Assembly (NCBI GenBank): GCA_035264445.1
Contig: DATFQE010000133.1
Span: 1-12,603, forward strand
DNA length: 12,603 bases
Reading direction: 5' to 3'
From: DATFQE01 sp035264445
Lineage (GTDB): Bacteria; Actinomycetota; Thermoleophilia; Gaiellales; Gaiellaceae
Part shown: piece after piece, positions 5,750 to 11,694 of the stretch
Numbering within the stretch: position 1 is the first letter of the stretch
Layout: the number at the start of each line of letters is the position of its first letter
Notes under the pieces: model-generated
What the model was told of the DNA's origin: nothing
The model's database searches: none
Seen by the model: the letters and a program-made list of their open reading frames with translations, nothing else
Translations under genes and position numbers: made by a program

Positions 5750-6849
5750 TCGAGGTCTCGTGGGAGCAGGTGCGGGCCTTCCGGCTCGCGCGGAGCCTCG
5801 ACGGCTCGGACGGGATCGTCGAGACCGCCCGGCGACTGAGCGGCGTGCACGCGCAGGTGATGTCGTGCGCGGAGCTTGCGCTGGCGGCGCGCGTGGAAGG
5901 CGTGCGGGTCGCCGACGTGCGGGAGGCGCTCTGGGAGCGGCGTGAGCTGGTCAAGACGTGGGCGATGCGCGGCACGCTGCACCTCCTTCCCGCTGACGAC
6001 CTCCCGCTGTGGGCCGGCGCGCTGCGCACACGGGCGTACCTCTGGCGAACCGCCGCGTGGACGCGGTACTTCGGCGTGACGGTCGAGGAGCTGGAGGTGC
6101 TCCTCGCCGCCATCGGCGCCTCGCTCGACGGCCGCGGGCTCACGCGCGAGGAGCTCGGCGCCGCGGTCGCCGAGCATTCGGGGCCACAGGCGCAGGAGCT
6201 GATGTCGTCGGGCTGGGGCACGCTGCTGAAGCCGGTCGCGATGGAGGGCGGGCTCGTGTTCGGTCCGAACCGCGGCCGCAACGTCGCCTTCGTCAACCCG
6301 CACGACTGGATCGGGCCGTTCGAGCCACTGCCCACCGACAAGGCGATGGCCGAGGTCGTCCGACGCTGGTTGCGCGTCTACGGCCCCGGTTCCCACGAGG
6401 ACCTCGGCCGCTGGTGGGGCGTCGCGCCGGGCCGTGTCCGCAAGCTGCTCGAAGGACTCGGCAACGAGCTCGTGGAGGTGAGCGTCGAGGGGCGGCCCGG
6501 CTATGCGCTCGCCGACGACACGAAGGCGCTGGAGGGTGGAAACGCACGGCGTGAGGCGCGCCTTCTCGCCGGCTTCGACCCCTACGTCGTCGGCTTCTTC
6601 CCCCGCTCGGGCCTAGTCGAGCCCGAGCACCTCGCCCGGGTCTCGCGGACGGCGGGCTGGATCTCGCCGGTCGTCGCCGTGGGCGGCGAGATCGTCGGAG
6701 TCTGGAAGCACGCCGTCCGGAAGGGCGTGATGGAGATCACCGTCGAGCTGTTCGGCAAGCTCGCGGCGGCGCGCGTGCGCGAGCTGTCGGCTGATGCCGA
6801 TCGGCTCGCGGCCGCTCTCGGGGCGACGCCCGCTGTCACGGTGGCCTAG
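5746..6849 (+). CDS. Winged-helix protein of the HTH_42 / AlkZ-like DNA glycosylase family
   Basis: A 367-residue protein with the conserved segments of the HTH_42 (formerly DUF1006) family. These include LSGVHAQ (31-37), KTWAMRGTLHLLPADD (70-85), SGWGTLLKPVAMEGGLVFGP in the middle, and a C-terminal wing region containing GFDPYVVGF and GVWKHAVRKG. Family members AlkZ (Streptomyces) and YcaQ (E. coli) are DNA glycosylases that unhook bulky or crosslinked alkyl adducts. Their catalytic motif is Q-x-Q or Q-x-D; here the aligned position reads His35-Ala-Gln37. Activity is therefore plausible but not assured, and a non-enzymatic DNA-binding role is possible. The GTG start overlaps the TGA of the oxidoreductase by four bases (GTGA), indicating coupling, although its function does not obviously match its partners. 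Its TAG and that of the convergent monooxygenase share one CTAG. Confidence 0.88.
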   Translation: MIEVSWEQVRAFRLARSLDGSDGIVETARRLSGVHAQVMSCAELALAARVEGVRVADVREALWERRELVKTWAMRGTLHLLPADDLPLWAGALRTRAYLWRTAAWTRYFGVTVEELEVLLAAIGASLDGRGLTREELGAAVAEHSGPQAQELMSSGWGTLLKPVAMEGGLVFGPNRGRNVAFVNPHDWIGPFEPLPTDKAMAEVVRRWLRVYGPGSHEDLGRWWGVAPGRVRKLLEGLGNELVEVSVEGRPGYALADDTKALEGGNARREARLLAGFDPYVVGFFPRSGLVEPEHLARVSRTAGWISPVVAVGGEIVGVWKHAVRKGVMEITVELFGKLAAARVRELSADADRLAAALGATPAVTVA

Positions 6850-7193
6850 AGCGCAGGCTCGTCGAAGGCAAGACCGCGGCGCGACAGCTCGTCGATCTCG
6901 AAGCGGCCCTCGATCGTCGCCTCGACGTCGAACTCCTCCGCGATGTCGGGCTCCTTGCCGATCAGCTCGCGCGCCTGTGAAGCTGGGGCGCGTAGCGCTT
7001 CCGCGGCCTCGCGCGACTCCCACAGGTAGACGGCGCCCCAGCGCTCGGTCGCCTCGTCGGACACCCACACCTTGAACCGCAGGCCCGGCGCCTCCTCGAA
7101 CGCGTCCACCGACTCGTCGCGGAGGTACCGCCTCAGCTCGTGGATCGTCGTCGTCGAATCGGCCAGGTTCCAGAGGACGAGCCTGACCAGCAC
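6846..7193 (-). CDS. YdhR-like monooxygenase, dimeric alpha/beta-barrel protein
   Basis: A 115-residue protein with the pattern of the ABM/YdhR ferredoxin-like fold: an N-terminal strand (LVRLVLWNL), a helix (about 16-33), then APGLRFKVWVSDEATERWGA (35-54) with the strand VYLWES and the helix REAAEAL. Family members are small homodimeric oxygenases or stress-related binding proteins; most have no known substrate. The GTG at 7193 abuts the TAG of the 49-residue gene with no spacer (TAGGTG), so translation is probably by reinitiation. It is the last gene of the run that starts with the MCC carboxyltransferase. The final CTAG is shared with the convergent HTH_42 gene, leaving no room for a separate terminator. 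Family assignment comes from residue pattern only. Confidence 0.82.
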   Translation of the reverse strand: MLVRLVLWNLADSTTTIHELRRYLRDESVDAFEEAPGLRFKVWVSDEATERWGAVYLWESREAAEALRAPASQARELIGKEPDIAEEFDVEATIEGRFEIDELSRRGLAFDEPAL

Positions 7194-7343
7194 CTACTCG
7201 TCTGCTTCGACCGGCAGCTTCGCGAGCAGCTGCTTGAGGCGTCTCAGCACGTCCGCCTCTTCATGGCCGAAGTCGTCGAGGTAGGCGTGGACTGCTGCGT
7301 GGAGCAGGCGAAGCTCGTCGTCGGTCAGCTCGATCGTGTGCAT
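7194..7343 (-). CDS. 49-residue conserved-looking helical protein
   Basis: A short ORF reading MHTIELTDDELRLLHAAVHA, then YLDDFGHEEADVLRRLKQLL, ending AKLPVEADE. It is acidic and almost wholly helical by composition. The leading TIELTDDELRLL looks like the first helix of many small actinobacterial proteins of unknown function, and I have the impression of similar ORFs in related genomes, which I cannot verify here. The ATG at 7343 is preferred because it directly precedes that motif. An ATG at 7364 would add MGLDTER and overlap the cupin stop. It lies 11 bases after the cupin gene and abuts the following GTG, so it is embedded in the operon and hard to dismiss as chance. Function unknown. Confidence 0.78.
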   Translation of the reverse strand: MHTIELTDDELRLLHAAVHAYLDDFGHEEADVLRRLKQLLAKLPVEADE

Positions 7344-7354
7344 GCGCTCGGTAT

Positions 7355-7714
7355 CTAACCCCATGACGGCGGCTCGTACTTCGCATCGATCGGGGCTCCG
7401 AACGTGACGAACTCGACGCCGTCGTCGCCGGCGGTCGGCACGCGGGTCGTGTCGGCGTCCACGCGGAGGAAGCGCCCGGGTCGCAGCTCGACCTCCTCGC
7501 CGCCGACCCGCATCACGCCCGAGCCGCGGACGACGAAGTAGACCTCCTCCTGGCCCGAGTCGGCGTGGTCGTGCTCATGGCCGGTGACGCCGGGCGGGAT
7601 CGTGAAGTAGTTGAATCCGAACGCCTGAGCGCCCAGCGCGCGCCGAACCTTGCGCACGACGCCGCCCGGGCCCTCGCCCTCCAGCGTGTCGACGTCGACG
7701 AACGAGTAGCCCAT
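7355..7714 (-). CDS. Single-domain cupin protein
   Basis: A 119-residue protein with one cupin barrel. Motif 1 is present as GVTGHEHDHADSGQEEVYFV (42-61), with His46, His48, His50 and Glu56/57 as possible metal ligands, followed by RGSG (63-66). The motif 2 region, LRPGRFLRVDADTTRVP (77-93), lacks the usual histidine, so metal binding would be incomplete or different. It may be a small-molecule binding or isomerase-like cupin rather than a dioxygenase. The ATG overlaps the TGA of the MCC carboxyltransferase by one base (TGATG), so translation is coupled and the protein is probably made with that enzyme. Whether it acts in leucine breakdown is not shown by the sequence. Confidence 0.88.
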   Translation of the reverse strand: MGYSFVDVDTLEGEGPGGVVRKVRRALGAQAFGFNYFTIPPGVTGHEHDHADSGQEEVYFVVRGSGVMRVGGEEVELRPGRFLRVDADTTRVPTAGDDGVEFVTFGAPIDAKYEPPSWG

Positions 7715-9273
7715 CACATCCTGAAGACGCCGAACTTGGTCTCGAGGATAGGCGCGTTCAGCGCGGCCGACAGCCCGAGCGCGAGCACGCGGCGCGTGTC
7801 GAGCGGGTCGATGACGCCGTCGTCCCATAGCCGGGCGGTCGAGTAGTACGGGTTGCCCTCCGCCTCGTACTTCGCGCGGATCTCGTCCGCATCCGCGTCG
7901 CCGACCATGGTCAGCACCGTCGCCGCCTGCTCGCCGCCCATCACCGAGATCCGCGCGTTGGGCCACATCCACAGCTGCCGCGGCCCGTACGCGCGCCCGC
8001 ACATGCCGTAGTTGCCTGCACCGAACGAGCCCCCGATCACGACCGTGAACTTCGGGACCTCGGCGCATGCGACCGCCATCACGAGCTTGGCGCCGTCTCG
8101 CGCGATCCCGCCGGCCTCGTACTCGACCCCGACCATGAAGCCGGTGATGTTCTGGAGGAAGACGAGCGGGAGCTTGCGTTCGCAGGCCAGCTCGATGAAG
8201 TGTGCGCCTTTCTGAGCCGACTCGGCGAACAGCACGCCGTTGTTGGCCAGGATCGCGACGGGATAGCCCTCGATCCGCGCGAACCCGCACACGAGCGTCT
8301 CGCCGTAGAGCTGCTTGAACTCGTCAAGGCGGCTACCGTCGACGATGCGGGCGATCACCTCGCGCGGGTCGAACGGCTGCCGGTGGTCCTCCGGAATCAG
8401 TCCGTACAGCTCGCCCGGGTCCGCGACCGGCTCCTCGGGCGGCGCGAGCTCCCACGGGACATCCTTGCGCCGGTGCAGGTGCCGGACGATCGAGCGCGCG
8501 ATCGCCAGCGCGTGCTCGTCGCTCGTCGCGTAGTGGTCGGCCACCCCGGACCGCCGCGTGTGGACGTCCGCGCCGCCCAGCTCCTCGGCGGTCACGTCCT
8601 GCCCGGTGGCAGCCTTCACGAGCGGCGGCCCGCCGATGAAGATCGTGCCGGTGCCGCGCACGATCACGGTCTCGTCACTCATCGCCGGGACGTAGGCGCC
8701 GCCGGCGGTGCACGATCCCATCACGACGGCGATCTGCGGGATGCCCTTCGCCGACATGCGCGCCTGGTTGTAGAAGATCCGCCCGAAGTGCTCGCGGTCG
8801 GGGAAGACCTCGGCCTGCAACGGCAGGAACGCGCCTCCCGAGTCGACCAGGTAAATGCACGGCAGGTGGTTTTGTTCGGCGATCTCCTGCGCGCGGAGGT
8901 GTTTCTTGACCGTCAGGGGGAAGTACGAGCCGCCCTTGACGGTCGCGTCGTTGGCGACGAGCACGCACTCCTGGCCCTCGACGGCGCCGATCCCCGTCAC
9001 GATCCCGGCCGACGGCGCCTGCCCGTCGTAGACGTCCCACGCGGCCAGCGCGCTCAGCTCGAGGAACGCCGTCCCGGGGTCGACGAGCCGGTCGATGCGC
9101 TCGCGGGCGGTCAGCTTCGCGCGCGAGCGGTGCCGCTCGACGGCCCGCTCGCCGCCGCCCAGCGCCACGTGAGCCGTCCGCTCGCGAAGCTCCGCGACGA
9201 GCTCCTCCATTCGGGCGTTCCGGCGCTCAAACTGCTCGGAGGCCCGATCGACCTGCGACGTGAGGAGCGACAC
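7714..9273 (-). CDS. liuB: Methylcrotonyl-CoA carboxylase, carboxyltransferase (beta) subunit
   Basis: A 519-residue carboxyltransferase that moves carboxyl from biotin to 3-methylcrotonyl-CoA, the step before methylglutaconyl-CoA in leucine breakdown. Both crotonase-like halves are present: the N-terminal acyl-CoA oxyanion region GSCTAGGAYVPAMSDE (186-201), with GTIFIGGPPLVKAATGQ (209-225) and ELGGADVHTRRSGVADH (231-247), and the C-terminal half with FLQNITGFMVG (372-382), GSFGAGNYGMCGRAYGPR (415-432) and WPNARISVMGGEQAA (437-451). The terminal FGVFRM (514-519) is typical of MCC beta rather than acetyl- or propionyl-CoA carboxylase. The GTG at 9273 has TAGGCT 6 bases upstream and no Shine-Dalgarno sequence, suggesting a leaderless mRNA. 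A 15-base palindrome lies just upstream. The next gene overlaps by one base. The LiuC-type hydratase and the biotin carboxylase on the same strand fit the pathway. Confidence 0.95.
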   Translation of the reverse strand: MSLLTSQVDRASEQFERRNARMEELVAELRERTAHVALGGGERAVERHRSRAKLTARERIDRLVDPGTAFLELSALAAWDVYDGQAPSAGIVTGIGAVEGQECVLVANDATVKGGSYFPLTVKKHLRAQEIAEQNHLPCIYLVDSGGAFLPLQAEVFPDREHFGRIFYNQARMSAKGIPQIAVVMGSCTAGGAYVPAMSDETVIVRGTGTIFIGGPPLVKAATGQDVTAEELGGADVHTRRSGVADHYATSDEHALAIARSIVRHLHRRKDVPWELAPPEEPVADPGELYGLIPEDHRQPFDPREVIARIVDGSRLDEFKQLYGETLVCGFARIEGYPVAILANNGVLFAESAQKGAHFIELACERKLPLVFLQNITGFMVGVEYEAGGIARDGAKLVMAVACAEVPKFTVVIGGSFGAGNYGMCGRAYGPRQLWMWPNARISVMGGEQAATVLTMVGDADADEIRAKYEAEGNPYYSTARLWDDGVIDPLDTRRVLALGLSAALNAPILETKFGVFRM

Positions 9274-9279
9274 CGGATC

Positions 9280-9285
9280 AGCCTA
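9280..9285 (-). promoter_or_regulatory. Candidate -10 element (TAGGCT) for the MCC carboxyltransferase
   Basis: TAGGCT on the minus strand ends 6 bases before the GTG at 9273 and fits TANNNT at leaderless spacing. No good -35 match is seen; the palindrome at 9296-9310 occupies that region. Confidence 0.45.
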
Positions 9286-9295
9286 ACGAGGGGGG

Positions 9296-9310
9296 AGGAC
9301 CGAAGGTCCT
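9296..9310. repeat. Perfect inverted repeat, AGGACC-3-GGTCCT
   Basis: Six-base arms separated by GAA (TTC on the other strand) lie 22-37 bases upstream of the MCC carboxyltransferase GTG and within the 104-base gap before the plus-strand gene at 9378. If transcription starts at 9273 it covers the -35 region, so it could be an operator. It could also be a small hairpin. It lacks a T-run on either strand and is a poor intrinsic terminator. Confidence 0.5.
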
Positions 9311-9377
9311 ATTGAGGACGGCGTAGTTCTCGCTCAAAGTGGGAACGGTGAGGTCGACGCGGCCTCATCTGCGGCAC

Positions 9378-9608
9378 ATGAAGATCCGGGTAGACGACCC
9401 CCACCTCGTGGACGACCTCGTCCACCACCTCCGGCGATCCGGCTGTGTCGCAACGGCGTCCGAGGTGGAGGCCCACGGGGACGGTGCGATGCTCGACGTC
9501 GAGCTGCCCGCCGCGCTGGACGAGGAGCAGGCGCGGATGGAGGTCGAGCTCTACCTCAAGGTGTTCGAGGCCACCCACGGCGGGCCGGCCACGGTCGTAC
9601 CCGGCTAG
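9378..9608 (+). CDS. 76-residue protein of unknown function
   Basis: A small protein beginning MKIRVDDPHLVDDLVHHLRR, then SGCVATASEV, a glycine turn, AMLDVELP and a C-terminal helix EEQARMEVELYLKVFEATHG. The strand-helix-strand-strand-helix pattern suggests a compact alpha/beta fold. The opening 'MKIRVDD..LVDDL...LRR.GC' is a pattern I associate with widespread unnamed actinobacterial small proteins, but I cannot name a family. The ATG at 9378 directly precedes that pattern; an in-frame start at 9339 would add a basic, low-quality extension and is rejected. It is divergent from the MCC gene (104-base gap) and 39 bases ahead of a secreted-protein gene. Confidence 0.78.
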   Translation: MKIRVDDPHLVDDLVHHLRRSGCVATASEVEAHGDGAMLDVELPAALDEEQARMEVELYLKVFEATHGGPATVVPG

Positions 9609-9647
9609 GGGATCGACCTCGCGCTCGCGGCCGCCGATTCGGTCGGC

Positions 9648-10088
9648 ATGCGCCGCCTCGCCGCCGTCGTGACGGTCGCGGCCGTGCTCGTCGCGGCCGC
9701 GACCGACGCCTCCGCCACGATCCTGCCCCAGAAGGGCATGTCCGGCGTGGCGCTCGGGATGACGAAGGCGCAGGTGCGCGCGCGGCTCGGCGGCCCGATC
9801 GGCACGGGCGGCGGCCGCTGGTACTACGCCCGCGTATGGGTCGGCTTCCGCGACAGCCGCGCCGTCGAGATCACGACGACTCGGAGCACGGAGCGGACCG
9901 GCGGCGGCCTCGGCGTCGACTCGAGCGAGTCGTCGCTCCGCGCGTCGTATCCGGGCCTGAAGTGCGCCGCGGCGATCCCGTTCAGGCGCTGCCGGCTCGG
10001 CAGCGGGGCGCCGGGAACCCGCGTGACCGACTTCATGGTCGGCCGCGGCCGCGTCCTGCAGATCACGATCGCGCTGCTGCCCGGCTAG
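9648..10088 (+). CDS. Secreted protein with a BamE-like repeat pattern
   Basis: A 146-residue protein with a Sec signal peptide: MRRL, a hydrophobic core AAVVTVAAVLVAAA, and ASA (21-23) as a likely cleavage site. The mature part has two similar elements: GVALGMTKAQVRARLGGP (33-50) and GLGVDSSESSLRASYPGLKC (87-106). Both resemble the short 'G-[ML]-[ST]-x-x-x-[VL]-x-x-x-L/Y-G-x-P' helix-turn of BamE/SmpA-type domains. Cys106 and Cys115 could form a disulphide outside the cytoplasm. There is no lipobox cysteine or transmembrane helix after the signal. Probably exported or surface-associated, function unknown. It begins 39 bases after the 76-residue gene and ends 41 bases before the LigD-type polymerase, on the same strand. 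The 9609-9647 and 10089-10129 gaps show no clear promoter or terminator. Confidence 0.82.
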   Translation: MRRLAAVVTVAAVLVAAATDASATILPQKGMSGVALGMTKAQVRARLGGPIGTGGGRWYYARVWVGFRDSRAVEITTTRSTERTGGGLGVDSSESSLRASYPGLKCAAAIPFRRCRLGSGAPGTRVTDFMVGRGRVLQITIALLPG

Positions 10089-10129
10089 GCGGCGCGCTAA
10101 GCGCTGGCCGCGGCGGGCACAACGACGCC

Positions 10130-10999
10130 GTGGAGATCACTCACCCCGACCAGCTCTGGTGGCCGGAGCACGGGATCCGCAAGCGCGACGTCGTCGCCTA
10201 CTACGACGCGGTCGCACCGGTCCTTCTGCCGCACCTCCGCGACCGTCCGCTGACGATCAAGCAGCACTACAACGGGCCTCGGAGCCCGTTCCGCTGGATC
10301 AAGGACGCGCCGCCCGAGACGCCGCGGTGGGTGCCGGTCTCGCCTCAGCCGGCCAAGTCGCGCGGCGGCGAGCTCGTGCGCTACGTCGTCATCCGAAACC
10401 GGCGTGCGCTGCTCTGGGCCGTCGACTACGGCGCGATCGACCTCCATGTCTGGCCGTCGCGGAGCGACCGGCCGGACCGCCCCGACTACGTCCTCTTCGA
10501 CCTCGACCCCGTCGATGTGCCGTTCGCGGAGGTGGCCGCGGTGGCGCTCCAGCTCCGGGACGCGCTGGCCGCGCTCGGGCTCGAGTCGTACGCGAAGACG
10601 ACGGGTGGGGAGGGCTTGCACGTCCAGGTGCCGATCGCGCGGCGCCATACGCACGCGGAGGCGCGCAGCTTCGCCGAGGTGGTCGGCGGCGCGATCGCTC
10701 GCCGGAACCGACTCGTCACGACGAAGCGCTCGCTCGCCAGGCGGCGCGGGATCCTGGTCGACACCGCGATGAACGGGCACGGGCAGCAGATCGTCGCTCC
10801 GTACTCGCTGCGGCCCGGCCCGGCGGCCGCCGTCGCGACGCCGCTCCGCTGGGAGGACGTCGACGATCGGCTCGACCCGGCCGAGCTGACCATGACGCGC
10901 GTCCTCGAGCGCGTCGCACGCGACGGCGACCTCTTCGAGCCCGTCCTGCACGGCCGGCAGCTGCTGAAGCCGGCGCTCGCCCGCCTCAGCGGCGCCTAG
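10130..10999 (+). CDS. ligD: LigD-type polymerase (primase-polymerase) domain of NHEJ, stand-alone
   Basis: A 289-residue archaeo-eukaryotic primase-like polymerase of the bacterial end-joining family. It begins with the domain's usual VEITHPDQLWWPEHGIRKRD (1-20), then RDRPLT (37-42). The catalytic metal ligands are Asp124 and Asp126 in LFDLDP, with the third acid Asp211 in ILVDTAMN. KTTGGEGLHVQVP (156-168) carries the active-site His164, and VAPYSLR (222-228) is the nucleotide-binding loop. The usual ERYP segment is replaced by KQHYNGPRSPFRWIKDAP (44-61), so it is a diverged branch. No ligase or phosphoesterase domain is attached, and none lies in the window. GTG 10130 is used because the family start follows directly; no ATG is near. 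The convergent Ku and coiled-coil genes support a repair role. It overlaps the latter by 14 bases. Confidence 0.93.
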   Translation: MEITHPDQLWWPEHGIRKRDVVAYYDAVAPVLLPHLRDRPLTIKQHYNGPRSPFRWIKDAPPETPRWVPVSPQPAKSRGGELVRYVVIRNRRALLWAVDYGAIDLHVWPSRSDRPDRPDYVLFDLDPVDVPFAEVAAVALQLRDALAALGLESYAKTTGGEGLHVQVPIARRHTHAEARSFAEVVGGAIARRNRLVTTKRSLARRRGILVDTAMNGHGQQIVAPYSLRPGPAAAVATPLRWEDVDDRLDPAELTMTRVLERVARDGDLFEPVLHGRQLLKPALARLSGA

Positions 11000-11684
11000 C
11001 CGCGGCGAGCGCCTCCTCGGCGTCCTCGACCGCGGCAGCGGCGGCCTCGGCCGCTTTCCGCGCCTTGTCCGCCGCCCGCTCCGCCTCGCGCGCGTCCCGC
11101 TCGCGCTCGCGCGCGTCGGCCTTCGCCTGCTGAAGCGCCTGCGTGGCCTCCTTGATCCGGTCGGCGTCGCGCTTCGGCTTCTCGGCCTGCTTGCGCCGGT
11201 CGGCCGGCGCGAACGAAAGACCGGCGACGGCATCGAAGCCGCTCGCCTCCGGCTCCTCGGTGAGCCGGCCCGCCAGGAGGGCTTCGCGGAGGTCGTCGTC
11301 GACAGAGGCCGTCCGAAAGGCCGACACGACGCGCTCGAGCACGGGGTCCGTCGGCTTGCCGAGCAGGCTCCGGGCTGCGTCGCGCACCTTCTTCAGCGCG
11401 TCGGTCTGCTCCTTCTGGGCGGCGGTGTACGCGTCATGGTCGCCCTTGCCGAGCGCCTTCCCGAGCGCGTTGCTCGCGTCGACGACCTTCTTCACGGCCG
11501 GCTTGTTCCGCCGGGCGAGCTGGTTGACGGTCCAGAGCGGCACGGACGGCTTTCGGGCGCCGCCCACCTCGGCCGCCTCCTCGGTACGGCCCTCGGCCTT
11601 GAGCTGCTTCGCGAGCGCGGTTCGCCGCGCGATGAACTCGTCGAGCGGCGCCGAGTAGAGCTCGTCGAGGACGGCCTCGTCCAC
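10986..11684 (-). CDS. Coiled-coil protein encoded directly downstream of Ku
   Basis: A 232-residue soluble protein in three parts. The N-terminal section (1-60) includes LYSAPLDEFIARRTALAKQL (9-28) and RKPSVPLWTVNQLARRN (44-60). A helical middle follows (61-145). The C-terminal Ala/Arg/Glu-rich segment (about 161-232) is a strong coiled-coil candidate. The N-terminal pattern (LY-x-x-P-x-x-x-F-x-x-x-R, then PS-x-x-x-W-x-x-N-Q-L-A-R) is one I recognise from unnamed actinobacterial proteins, not always next to Ku, so a repair role is not established. The GTG start lies 10 bases after the Ku stop on the same strand with no convincing Shine-Dalgarno sequence, so it is probably co-translated with Ku. 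It is convergent with the LigD-type polymerase and overlaps it by 14 bases. No enzymatic motif is visible. Confidence 0.82.
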   Translation of the reverse strand: MDEAVLDELYSAPLDEFIARRTALAKQLKAEGRTEEAAEVGGARKPSVPLWTVNQLARRNKPAVKKVVDASNALGKALGKGDHDAYTAAQKEQTDALKKVRDAARSLLGKPTDPVLERVVSAFRTASVDDDLREALLAGRLTEEPEASGFDAVAGLSFAPADRRKQAEKPKRDADRIKEATQALQQAKADARERERDAREAERAADKARKAAEAAAAAVEDAEEALAAARRR

Positions 11685-11694
11685 GGCCCGAAGG

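Noticed and set aside
9296..9310. Intrinsic terminator at the palindrome
   Set aside because: There is no T-run on either strand, and no gene ends toward it from either side.
9309..9578. Minus-strand frame of 89 codons opposite the 76-residue gene
   Set aside because: It is antisense to the better-patterned plus-strand ORF at 9378-9608 and reads as repetitive Arg/Val/His-rich sequence of the kind seen in high-GC shadow frames.
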